Source: Haberlea rhodopensis
Lineage: Eukaryota; Streptophyta; Magnoliopsida; Lamiales; Gesneriaceae
Assembly (NCBI GenBank): GCA_907163345.1
Contig: CAJQUN010000014.1
Location: forward strand, 3,844,001 to 3,908,000
Direction of reading: 5' to 3'
DNA: 64,000 nucleotides
A program made the translations under genes and the position numbers. Position 1 is the stretch's first letter, and each line of letters begins with the position of its first letter. Positions 34,301-45,500 of this stretch are shown here, in pieces. The notes under the pieces are model-generated. The model was not told where the DNA came from. It was given only the letters and a program-made list of their open reading frames with translations, and did no database searches.

Positions 34301-37300
34301 ATGTGATTAGGCGAGGTTCATTTACACGCAAAAGTCAGACATCAAAATCATCCTAACAAAGCAAACATCTGTTGGCAACTGTGTATGCAAAGTTATTTGC
34401 AAATCAGTCTGATGACTAGTTTTTTTTTTTTTTTGATCGGAAAATAGCATAATATATAAAAGAGTACCAGAGGTACTACGAAAGTTTACAGAAAGCGAGC
34501 AGGCTCGCACAGACCCAAAAAGAAACTGAAATAAAAAAGATCAAGAAGCTAATAAGTAAATCCTAGGCTCAGAAACCCAGTCCGACAGTACATAAGAGAA
34601 ACTAAGACCGCTTCAATGTCTAATCCAAAACCAAGATCTAAAAAGAACTAGATTGAAAAGATCTTCATCCGGCTCGATGCTACCCCTGAAAATTAAATTA
34701 TTTCTGTCCAACCATATGGTCCATATAACCGCCAACCATATAGTCAACCAACCCATTCTGCCTCTTCTTCGCTCCCAAAGCCCTTTGTGCTGCAGCAAGT
34801 GAGAAGCCGGAATGTCCGGAAGCACAAGAGTGACTCCCAACCAGTCTGATGACTAGTATAATGAATAGAAACTTAAAATTTAATACTTCGCATTATAAGT
34901 ACACCCAATTTTAATCATTTACTAAAAATGAGAGTCCTGGCATGCAAGAACTTTTCCAGCAAGATAAATGAACCTTAAGAAAAAAATGTGGTGAATAACA
35001 TGCACTTTGCGTATCAAAGCACAATATGATGAACAACGAGCAAACCAATGTATGAAAATACAAGGATATGAGCAATCAAGCATCTTCAACAAATTTCACA
35101 TAGGTGTACATCACAATGGAAGCTTGGACAGTTTTTGTATCCGGCAAAATACATGTGCAAATAAAACTCAGCATCAAAAGGCCAATACCGAAGCAGCAGC
35201 CCTCGTAGTCATCGTGCGCTCCACAGCCACTGGAGCTAAAGTAGGCTCCATAGTTGATGAATGTGTAAGACAAGGTTCAAGCTCAATGATCCCACCACCT
35301 TTCTGCCATGTGTACATAGATAAAAGAATGTCCATTGAAATCGATAGCAGTATAGAGTTCGCTAGCGGACATTGTTGAACTAACCCCAACCCCAACCCCA
35401 AGAAAAAAAGAGAGAGAAAAATCCTTCCTGGGAGCCACAATGGGAATGCTGGAATATAGTGCTTGAAATGCCTTACCAACCTTAACGATGCAACATCGCT
35501 CAACACGATAACTGCAACCAATCGCAGCTCCCCATGCACGTGACCGAACATTATTCCTCAATGTTGAAATGTAACCTTACAATTTAAATGGTGAGATGTC
35601 AAATTTAAATCAAATAACGATAATACAATACAAACTGAACCAAATTACGTCTACAATAACACATCTTCCAATTTTATTCAAACTATCATATCCTAGATGT
35701 CATGTCTCAATATAATATATTAAAGATGATTCCACATGACACCAGCAACTGAAATAAACATATGCAGAAATCCAATACATTCCATGGTTGTGAGTCTTGT
35801 TCACAATACAAATCAGATAATAGAATTCATGCCGTTTACTGACACTGAAGTACAAACAGACTTTCCTCTGCACAAAATGGAAACCCCAAAAGGAAAATAA
35901 AAAAGAAACATCTATTTGGACGAGATGAATTGGTGGTTTCAGGAGCTCAAAAACAAAGGAAAACAGAGATACATGTAGCATTGAAACTTCAATCTAATGA
36001 AAGTTGTGCATGAATGGGAATGGTGGTCCTCATAACAGATTGGAGTTTAAAATGCAAAAAAAAAAAAACCACACAAAAGTGGTTCGACCAGTAAAAATCA
36101 AGTAGTCACACCATTCTGCAAGAGAAAATCTGTTTCAGCATCATCTAACCAAGAAATCACATTTCCTGATCAATTCCATCTTAAGAGAGGTAGAAAAGAG
36201 TAACAAATTGTAAAAACATATGGAACACAAGACATTGAAAACATAATTCTATTCCTCTTGTGTACAAATAGAATAACTTCCTACGCCAGAACGAGCTCAA
36301 AATGGGCATTTCCGGCCAGGGAATAGTTTAGGAGTCGGAGTTTGGGTTGCTTCGCTTATTTAAGAAGACATTTTTACCTTGGCCAGGTCAAGAAGAGACC
36401 TCTTCAGAACAGACGTAGACGGATCAAAGTAGGTCTCTATTTATAGTCTTTTAAACTATATTACTACTAGGACTCTTTAACACTTCTACTAGGACTCTAA
36501 GACTAGAAGTTTAAATCTTCACATAGCTAGAGAAATCTAATTCTACTAGCATTCCTAAATTATAGATTGACTTAATATTCCTACACTCCCCTTCAAATTT
36601 GGCTATAGACGTTGATGAGACCAAGCTTGCTGATGAGACGAAGGCATATGAGAATCCTCACAGATCTATAAGGTAACGCTTTCAAAAGCGGTTTGAATTA
36701 AGGATCTTTCACTGGCTTTGATGCTGCCGGACATGTAGAAAGCAGTGACGGCAGCCTGGGCGTCGAAGGCGTGAGGAGGCAGCGACGAATAGGCTTCGCG
36801 CAGGAAAGGTACGATGAGGCATCAACTACTAGGGTTTGTGCAGGAAGGCCACTGAGGCTGCTAGGGTTTGAGCAGGAAGGCAGCGACGGCTGCTAAGGTT
36901 TGTGGCAGCGCCAGCGGCTACTATACAAACCATAGTTACAACTTTTTTTCTTTTTTGAGGGGAAAAAACATGGCTCGATACCATGTAGAAGACATGTGAA
37001 AACATAATTTTATTCCTTCTCTTGTGCACAAATACCTACCTAGGTCCTTATTTATGGACTTTTAAACTATATTCCTATCAGGTAACACTTCTGCTAGGAC
37101 TCTAAGACTAGAAGTTTAAATCTTCACATATCCTAAATTATAGATTGACTTAATATTTCCTACACAAACTATAACTCTACAGATAAATGCAGGTGATTGA
37201 GTGAATAAAATGAAGTGTCAGGTAGGACGAGTAAATCTCTTGCACGGCATATCTGCTTATTAGATGAACCCATATATGAATGAACTTCAAATTGTTTTGG

Positions 37301-38566
37301 ACTACTTATACAACCACCTCTATCCGAGGAGAAGGGAAAAAAGAATACGTTCACAATTCAAATCTACTTGTTTACCGAATGACTTAAGGTAGAACTATGT
37401 CTAAAAGTGTTCAATACTTTTAAAGACAGGATATTGATCAAACATACAATCTTGCGGAGGCAACACTCTGATAGTAGCACGTAGTTCCTGAGCATCAGAT
37501 GGAGGAGGAGAGGCAGTTGGGGCGACAATAGCCTGCATGCATAAGAACTACGCAGCGGAAAGCTGTATTAGTCAATCTATATCAGTAAGAACTTTTTTCG
37601 GTTTATAAATGCTCAGACTGTAAATAGCATAACATTCATACAACATATACCAGCCACCAAATCAGAATCAACGGTATATTACGTCTGTTCCCCAAAGCTG
37701 CCCACCCCTCACCTGCGCGGGAGATTGTTTCTAGAAGTTGAAAAATGACGGGGAATAAATACGAACAGCAAAAAAATAAAAAGGGAAAACCAGATCCTTA
37801 AGGAACTCAGGGTATGTGATTATGTTTCCGGTGTTCCCCTGAAAAAAAAATTCATTAATGTATTTCTGGACAATAAGTTGGGGAATGTGAAGTATGCTTG
37901 GTCATATTTTGGGAAGGAAACATTTTCTATTGTAAATGTAAATAGCTTCAGATTATATCTAAATGTAGTTATGAAATTCAAACGACATTAAAATAAGTCA
38001 TCATAAATCCATTTCATACAAGAGAGTATATCAAGTTCAAACTGTAATCAATCTCGTACAACTTCCAGGTCGAGCGTCTCTTTCATTTCAACAATTCCTC
38101 TATTCTACAATCGGTTGGCATCAAGTTAGGCGCAACTTATTGATTATCCAACTGCTCCAATGAAAACTTTTTTCCTCTAGCAGAACATAGCTCTATCTTG
38201 CATAAACTCCTATTTTCTTGTATGTTAATGCAACAACGATTTAGATATATCATAGAACATCACAATCCAAAGAAGCATAAAGCTAAAGCATGGTGAATAT
38301 TAAAATTTAAAAAAAGTGTCATTAGCATTTCAATTGATCGTAACCCAAATTACCACACAATACCAATACAACAAATGGATCATAGTCTTACTTGCGATTA
38401 GTAGCAGTAACATGCTCAGCTGGTATCCGGATTTCTAAAGTAGACCACTTTGAGAGCCTTCACATGCTTCATCGGCTTGAGATAATTCATATTCCTTCCA
38501 CAGCCTTATCAGCTCTTGCATGCACTCACCAATTTTATAAACAACACACAGACATGTCGGACTTAC
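31400..38566 (-). CDS. HDC1: HDC1/Rxt3-like histone deacetylation complex subunit, C-terminal part
   Basis: Nine exons can be read: about 38566-38392, 37712-37651, 37547-37448, 35575-35481, 35302-35189, 34271-34204, 32933-32823, 31870-31633 and about 31509-31400. They encode the conserved C-terminal Rxt3 domain: LWKEYELSQADEACEGSQ, EIRIPAEHVTATN, QLWGTD, RATIRVLPPQDC, RNNVRSRAWGA, RQQRFVREVTIQFNLC, RLKKGEVLYLETHS, FRWSRCKRPLPQK and WSQTGVWIAGREYALARAHF. HDC1 is a nuclear scaffold subunit of plant HDA6/HDA19-type deacetylase complexes. Exons 4-8 are intact. Single-base indels are apparent near 38441 and 38393 (losses), 37675 and 37521 (gains) and possibly 31501 (loss, or an acceptor shift). 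The long N-terminal part is not visible before the N gap. This is either a decaying copy or a consensus-error region. Identification rests on recalled family sequence. Confidence 0.82.
34405..34857 (-). mobile_element. 5'-truncated LINE with 16-bp target-site duplication, in an HDC1 intron
   Basis: The insert 34421-34841 is flanked by CAGTCTGATGACTAGT at 34405-34420 and 34842-34857. On the minus strand it ends in a poly-A tail (14 T on plus, 34421-34434). Its 5' part still encodes the tail of a non-LTR reverse transcriptase (IWLAVIWTIWLDRNNLIF ... LVLFRSWFWIR). Poly-A tail, long duplication and 5' truncation are the marks of target-primed reverse transcription. It lies between exons 34271-34204 and 35302-35189. 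Confidence 0.92.
36221..37164 (-). mobile_element. small non-autonomous LTR retroelement in an HDC1 intron
   Basis: LTR-like repeats 36221-36585 and 36984-37164 share TTTTAAACTATATT(A/C)CTA, CTAGGACTCTAAGACTAGAA and the end TATAGATTGACTTAATATT. Read on the minus strand, TTTGAAGGGGAG (polypurine tract) precedes the left LTR, and the right LTR is followed by TGGTATCGAGCC, a primer-binding-site match. The interior is only about 400 bp with no polyprotein. The right LTR carries a deletion. No matching target-site duplication was found. Confidence 0.75.
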
Positions 38567-39014
38567 CTGAAAAGAGGCTCAAGCAAAATCTGAGCAATAT
38601 CATAGCATAAAGGAAGATTTTGTGTCTTAGTACCAGTCAACAATGCCAACACCATAAGAGACTGGGTAGGCTAGTGACAGTTTAATTTTGATTAAAACAT
38701 ATGCACCACTGAACCTATTAAGCCTAATTTCCAAAGGACAGACAAAAATTAATATAAACTAGGCGGTTGCCGGTTGGAGTAACTCTCAAGTCATAACTAT
38801 TCCTAAAGCTAAGGATTATGGTGCAATTAACATAAGATCCCCAGTTTCTTTGAACAAATGTTCAGAGAACTTTTGTTTGCTATCGTTTCAAAAATCTCAC
38901 GTAAAGAATTGTTCACAAATTTCAGTGGCACACAGCATAGTGAAAGTAAAGGGAATGAACTTCTGTTTGATATGCCACCGAGATTTACAGATGGAAGAAA
39001 TAAATTGATGACAT

Positions 39015-39514
39015 NNNNNNNNNNNNNNNNNNNNNNNNNNNNNNNNNNNNNNNNNNNNNNNNNNNNNNNNNNNNNNNNNNNNNNNNNNNNNNNNNNNNNN
39101 NNNNNNNNNNNNNNNNNNNNNNNNNNNNNNNNNNNNNNNNNNNNNNNNNNNNNNNNNNNNNNNNNNNNNNNNNNNNNNNNNNNNNNNNNNNNNNNNNNNN
39201 NNNNNNNNNNNNNNNNNNNNNNNNNNNNNNNNNNNNNNNNNNNNNNNNNNNNNNNNNNNNNNNNNNNNNNNNNNNNNNNNNNNNNNNNNNNNNNNNNNNN
39301 NNNNNNNNNNNNNNNNNNNNNNNNNNNNNNNNNNNNNNNNNNNNNNNNNNNNNNNNNNNNNNNNNNNNNNNNNNNNNNNNNNNNNNNNNNNNNNNNNNNN
39401 NNNNNNNNNNNNNNNNNNNNNNNNNNNNNNNNNNNNNNNNNNNNNNNNNNNNNNNNNNNNNNNNNNNNNNNNNNNNNNNNNNNNNNNNNNNNNNNNNNNN
39501 NNNNNNNNNNNNNN
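39015..39514. other. scaffold gap, 500 N
   Basis: Exactly 500 unknown bases, a conventional placeholder for a gap of unknown size. The HDC1-like gene runs towards it from the left, and Gypsy sequence starts directly on the right. Confidence 0.99.
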
Positions 39515-39529
39515 AACTCCAAAACATGT

Positions 39530-39925
39530 GTGAGGGACCTTCGAAAGAGTATGGCCCTACTCGAAGAGCAGCAAATATGTTAAGAATGCTCGTGGTGCGG
39601 TTCAGAAGGTTCTCTAAGATCAGCGAAGGAGGTCAGCTGATCTCAAAGTTAACAAAACCCTATCCGAGCAATTTACTCAAGAGAAGCAACATTTGAGTTT
39701 TGGGTAGAGGAAATATGGCTGAATAGAAAGGCTGACATCATGAAGTTCGAAGAGTATGACAATATGGTGTCTGACAGCGCCTCCAAGTTTTTCGAGCATG
39801 GGTTTGAAGCTTGTGCTCGTCAATTTGAGGTGAAAGGGCTATCCACCTGAGGGAACTCCGAAGGACTTTCTCGACTAGGGAGCTGCTCTGGAAAGCGTCC
39901 CTTCTAAGCTATTCGAACCATATGT
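39530..39925 (+). pseudogene. antisense accessory ORF fragment of a Tat-type Gypsy element
   Basis: Broken plus-strand frames match the C terminus of the accessory protein at 61497-63598: a SEEYGDI/FEEYDNM block, then AAKFLNYGFEA versus ASKFFEHGFEA, then GYPPEGTP. It contains frameshifts and a stop. It lies immediately downstream of, and opposite in sense to, the Gypsy pol on the minus strand. Confidence 0.65.
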
Positions 39926-39989
39926 AGGCTTGCATTATTCTTTTGAATTTTTCTCATGTAATATCTTCTTTGATTATAGTGAAGACTTT

Positions 39990-42090
39990 TCATGCAAGTT
40001 TTACTGCTCTTCCCTTAATTGGTCCACCTCATCTAACTCAGACTTTCTCATTTCTTGATTCCTTTTGGGATCGTAGCATTGCTCCTGAAGAGATTCCACA
40101 TAGATATCGGCTGGGATAAGGGCTGCAGAACCATACACCAGACTGTATGGAGTTTTTCGTATGGGGTACGCACGGTGTTGTTCGGTATACCCATAGTAAA
40201 CCATGTAATTCATCAACCCGTGCTACTCTTGCTCCTTCCAACCTGGTTTTAAATACCATGTACTAAGATCCGATTGATCGCCTCGGTTTCCCATTAGATT
40301 GAGGATAAGCTACCGAGGTGAATACCTGCTTGGTTTTCATATCCTTGCACCAATCCTGTATTCTTTTTCCTTGAAATTGTCTTCTATTATCGGAGATCAT
40401 CTCCTCGTATTCCAAACCGACATACTATGCTCCTCCATAAGAATTTAATGACTTCATCTTCTGTTATCTTTGTTAGAGGCTCAACTTCTATCCATTTGGT
40501 GAAGTACTCAACCGCGACCATGCAAAACTTCCTTTGTCCGGTTGCTGGAGGAAAATGTCCCATAATATTTATTCCACATTGGTCGAATGGACAATAAATA
40601 ATATTGTTATTGAGAGCTTCTACAGGTACATGAGATAAATTGTCATGCTTTTGACAAATGTTGCATTTTCTAACTATTCCCTCGGCACCAGTCTTCATTG
40701 TTGGCCAATAATACCCAGCTCGGCTTGCGTTTTGATAGAGAATATTTGCATCGAGGTGGTTTCCACAACAACTTTCATGAATTTCTTTCAACAAGTACTC
40801 TGATTCTTGAGTCGAAGTGCATTGTAATAAATGGACTAAGAAACCCCTTTTGAACGATTTTTCCTCGATCAGCACAAATCGATTTTCATCCTATTCACTG
40901 AGCTGACCCTTTTGGATCAGAGGGCATAACCTAATGATTTATTCTCGCCACTCTCCCATAAGGCATGTTCAACATTCATGATGTTATTGATGGATATGGG
41001 AGATCAAGAGCACCTGCATCAATACATGCCTATTTTTCCATCCGTGTATTAAGCTAGCCAGTTTGGCCAACTCATGAGCTCGGCTATTTTCTTCCCTGAG
41101 TACTAATGTCAATTTCAATTCCTGAAATTGAGTCATCAATGTCCAAGCAGTTTTAAACATACCTCTTCAGTTTTCCTCTTTTACTTTGTCATGCTTTATC
41201 ATTAATCACTTTATGCTGTCCACTCACTATCATCATAGCATATCTAATATCATTTTTCCGAGCTCCAGCGTCCAGCACAATTCGAAAGCCCGATATGAGA
41301 GCTTCAAATTCAGCTTCATTATTCAATGAATGAAGCCGGACTGAATGACTACTTTTACTTCTTCTCATTCTGGGCTTACATGGACCACACATGCACCACT
41401 TCCAAGTATGTATCATTTCTACGAGAAAATCGGATAATGATTGAGTTTTGATGGTAATTCGAGGCTGATAAATAATGCCGAACTCACTTAGTTAGGTGAC
41501 CTACTTTACCATTCATCCAGAAATTCCAGCTTTGGATAACAACTTTCCCAGAAGTGATGGTTACAACCATGATTGGGTGAGATAAAGGTATGGCCGAAGC
41601 CTTCAGGCAGTAGTTATGTGGGCTAGAGCCAACTTCTCAACCTCAGGATATCTTTGTTCGCTCCTTGAAGTGCTCTGCTCACAGAATATACAGATAGTTG
41701 TCATCCCGACTTTTCTTTGACTAACACCAAACTGATGACTTCGTCACTCACATATAAATAGACGATGATGTCTCATTAATGCTCAGACTTATTCATCAAT
41801 GTAATTGAGCCAGATAATCTTTCAATTCTTATTTGACATTGATTATTCTATTCAAATCGAACTTCTTTTCTTAATATTTTGAAAATGGCAAGCTCATATA
41901 GGCTAAGCAAGATATGAATCGACTCAAAGCAGTTATCCTCCTTGCTAAGCTCTATACTTCATTTAGAGTTCGAGGATGACTCATCTCCTGAATTTCTCTT
42001 ATTTTCTCAGGATTGACTTCGACAACCATGTTCTAAACTTTCGATACCTTTGAAATGAAAATCATTCAATCCAAATGAACCTGAGAAAAT
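39990..42090 (-). mobile_element. Ty3/Gypsy (Tat-like) pol remnant
   Basis: Minus-strand fragments in pol order: an RT/RNase H linker (about 42040-41850, NPEKIREIQEM, then FISCLAYMSLPF), RNase H (41416-41190, SLNNEAEFEALISG), the integrase zinc-binding and core region (40875-40387, CNICQKHDN, then KWIEVEPLTKITEDEV), and an integrase tail (40216-40001, TPYSLVYGSAALIP). Several stops and frameshifts separate the pieces, so it is inactive. Together with the antisense ORF to its left this has the layout of the Tat lineage. Confidence 0.82.
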
Positions 42091-42526
42091 AGCGAGAAAA
42101 GTGTATTTCCCCTTATATTACATAATATTAAATTGTGCCGATTGCTTCATCAAAACCTTTGTTTACCCATGCCCGAGAAATACTGTCACACTATAAAGAG
42201 CGAGTCTTTAGTTATAATTTTTCCTTTTGTGTGTGTATGTGTGTTTTTTTTACTGTAGTTTTAGGTTTTTTACGGAAGAAAATGAAAAGATAGAGTGCGC
42301 AGAGGTGAAGTTTTCAGCTTACATAATCAGCACATATTGCCAAAAGTTAAAAAATAAAAAGGGAACGAAGAAAGAGAAGATTATTATATTACCATTTTCT
42401 TGCAAGAAAAAAATCCAAGAACTAAGCGTTCTACGTTTACAAAGAGAAGGAATTTCAGTACCCTTTACTTATTATATACTCACCCCGTCACCCCACCTCC
42501 ATTAATCCCCCAATTCCTTCCACTAC

Positions 42527-42534
42527 TATATATA
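42527..42534 (+). promoter_or_regulatory. candidate TATA box of the AGL6-like gene
   Basis: TATATATA lies 61-68 bp before the ATG, followed by a pyrimidine/AC-rich leader. Position and sequence fit a core promoter with a short 5' leader; not proven. Confidence 0.4.
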
Positions 42535-42594
42535 CAACAGACACACGTTTACACTCACACTACATACTCACTGCACTTAACACTGTGTGAAAAG

Positions 42595-45500
42595 ATGGGG
42601 AGAGGGAGAGTGGAGTTGAAGAGAATAGAGAACAAGATTAACAGACAGGTTACATTTTCTAAGAGAAGAAATGGACTGTTGAAGAAAGCTTATGAACTCT
42701 CTGTACTTTGTGATGCTGAGGTTGCCCTTATCATCTCTCTCCAGCCGGGGAAAACTCTATGAATTTAGTAGCACTAGGTATATATATAAACAACTTAAGT
42801 ACTTCATGATTCCATGTGCGTATTTAAATATCCATTCATATTTTTATATGTGATGATAATATTTAACCTTCGTTTTCTGGTAAGTTTTGGTCTTTTTTTT
42901 TTTTGGTCATACGGGCTTTCTGCAATATACCTAAACAGCACGAAGATCGCAAATTTTTTTTCGTAGAATTTTCTTACAATCTATAGGGACCTGATGAAGA
43001 AAGGTAAAGAAAGTAGCATACAAATTCATAATTTTTTGTTTAAGCTGTTTCTATTTTTTTCTTTTTTCTTTTTTCGAAAAATCCCTCTAATTTGTAGCTC
43101 GAAAAACCATCAAGATCATAACACACTGGACTACTATTAATGAATGATTCCTATGGTTTTTAGTTGTCTTGATTTATTTTTTAGACTGTGCTGTATTAAA
43201 ATATTTTTTCTGTATATATTCGTTATGGTTTCAAGATTGATGCTTTTCCCTGTAATTTCCCAATGAGGGATCGACACGTTTCACGGTTTTTCTAAGAATC
43301 CCATGGAACAATAGTGACGAGGTTTGTTGTGAATTGCAAAGTGGTCGTTTAGTTTCACTGTTGATATCAATTTCTTCTACTCGGACCTCTGTGCAAGATC
43401 TAGGGTTTCTCTCTCTCTTTTTTGTGCTCTCTTTATCTCTCTCTCTATAACTTTTTTCCCCTTTTCTTTAATTGAATGCTTAAGAATTTTTAGTGAGGTA
43501 GGGTCCCAAGAAATGAAGCACTGGAGAAAAACTTCAGATTTGTCTTCTTTTCCTTTACATCCTTATATTCAGTGGTTAATTTCTTCACTGGTTTTGTCAT
43601 TTCAAATTTTCAACTCAGCCCTTCAATCATGATCCTACCTTGTATACATACAAAGTTTTTTTTGGCAGCATGCAAATCTTTTCGCTTCTTGTGGAAAAAC
43701 TGTTTATAAAAAGATTTGAATATTTCAAGAGAAGACTGAAATATGTGAGACTTATGTGTTTTGGGAAAGGGAATGATGCATATTTTGGTGAAATTTATTA
43801 AATTTTTTTGGGTTTTATGAATTTTAGGATTTCAAGAATGAATTTGTTTGAATAAACATTTTGGTGAAAGAAATCTTTGGGGAGTGTGTGAGGAAATTCT
43901 TCATAACTGCTGTCCACCAAGATAAATTTTTTTCCATTTTCTTTTTATTTTCTTAGATTTCTGTATATTTTGGTGAAATATACAGAAATCAAGATCCAAG
44001 AATTTCATTGAACAGTCGAGCTAATTTCTAAATAAAATCAACTTGTAGATAATTCTGTATATTGCTTTAAACATATGGTTATGGGGCTATCTATACTGTG
44101 GACACTTAGCTCCACACTTCATCTCCAAAACTATCAATTTGCACTATCAAAATTATTCAAATCAAGATCATAAAATGATATAACACATATATGCATCGAT
44201 TTAGATGTTGTTCTTTTTTCTCTTAACAATATATATTCTATTAGTGATTGGTTTATTGATCCTATCACGTCTTAGTAGCTGCAAATGAGTAGAGCGATTT
44301 CTTTCGTTTTATATGTTCTGAACGCACATTCACCTTAATACTATTACATCGACTTTCTAATTTGTAATTTACCAAATTTACACTTCTTTATTTTCTTAAT
44401 TTATTTTTTGCAGTATGATGACTACCCTCGAGCGCTACCAGCGTTGCTGCTTTAGTCCTCATGACAACAGTGTTGATCAAACTGAAACACAGGTATATGT
44501 TTGAATTTTTGAATTTGATCCATAAATTTGAATGTTTTGTCTATTTACTTACTTTTGGTGTCTACTCAGAGCTGGTATCAAGAAGTCTCAAAACTAAAGG
44601 CCAAGTATGAATCTCTCCAGCGGACTCAAAGGTATTTGCCACTCCTCTCTAAATGATGATGAGTTTCACAATATATAGATACACACGTATATTAGACTTG
44701 AAAGGTCCAAAGAGAACATTCCATTTTAAATGGTCCATAATTCGAAATTTCAAGATTCGAAAAAGAAATTATGGGCATGGCTTCAAGTAATTTCTTTTCC
44801 TAGCTCTTATGATAGTCTAGATAATCCGTTATACATTTTTAGCAAATTTCTGTAATGGCCATGCTATTTCTTCGAATCGAATCAATGAATCAGTGAAGAA
44901 TTTACTGGATATATATTATCATATGACATTAATTTAGCCTCGTGATTTATAAATGTTAAACTTTGACATAAATGATTATAGGCATTTGCTTGGGGAAGAT
45001 CTTGGACCTTTGAGTGTGAAGGAATTGCAGAATCTTGAAAAACAACTTGAAGGAGCTCTTTCTCACAGCCAGCAGAGAAGGTACTTCATTTTTTTTTTTA
45101 TCGAAACCCGAGTTACAAGATTCTTACTTAATGTTTTTTGTATAATATAGGTATCCATGTATAAACTTGTCGATTTGAAAATTTGTCCTTATTTTGTCTT
45201 AATTAGTGCAAAAATTTGAAAAAAGTACCAAAAACAACTGTTTCAGACAATATACGCTGCACCGAAGAAGTATTCCGATGGTACCCGAAAAAAGTACCAG
45301 TGATGTTCATGTTTGATGCATTAAAACATGCATGGGAAGGTTATTTAGTTTAGCAATGTTTTATAGCCCAAAATTCTGAATTCGGGTTTGTTGTAAGTAT
45401 AACTTTCTATGATGTTCCGAATAAGACAAAGGGTGAATTTCGTAGTAAGAGATCTCTTTCTCCTGTTTCTTAACCATTGCAGACACAGATTATGATGGAG

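Noticed and set aside
35007..35378. Plus-strand frame of 123 codons
   Set aside because: It is the antisense shadow of the HDC1 exon at 35302-35189 plus flanking intron.
35382..35401. Telomere-like AACCCC triplet repeat in an HDC1 intron
   Set aside because: Only three C runs are present, too few for a canonical G-quadruplex, and it does not match the plant telomere unit.
38827..39583. Frames of 180-241 codons across the N run
   Set aside because: Most of their length is unknown sequence; they are open only because N is not read as a stop.
42227..42505. Plus-strand frame of 92 codons before the AGL6-like gene
   Set aside because: Low-complexity promoter and leader sequence with no family resemblance; it ends just before the candidate TATA box.
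44721..44733. CArG-like CCATTTTAAATGG in AGL6 intron 3
   Set aside because: The AT core is nine bases, not the six of a canonical CArG box, and a single such word is expected by chance in AT-rich introns.
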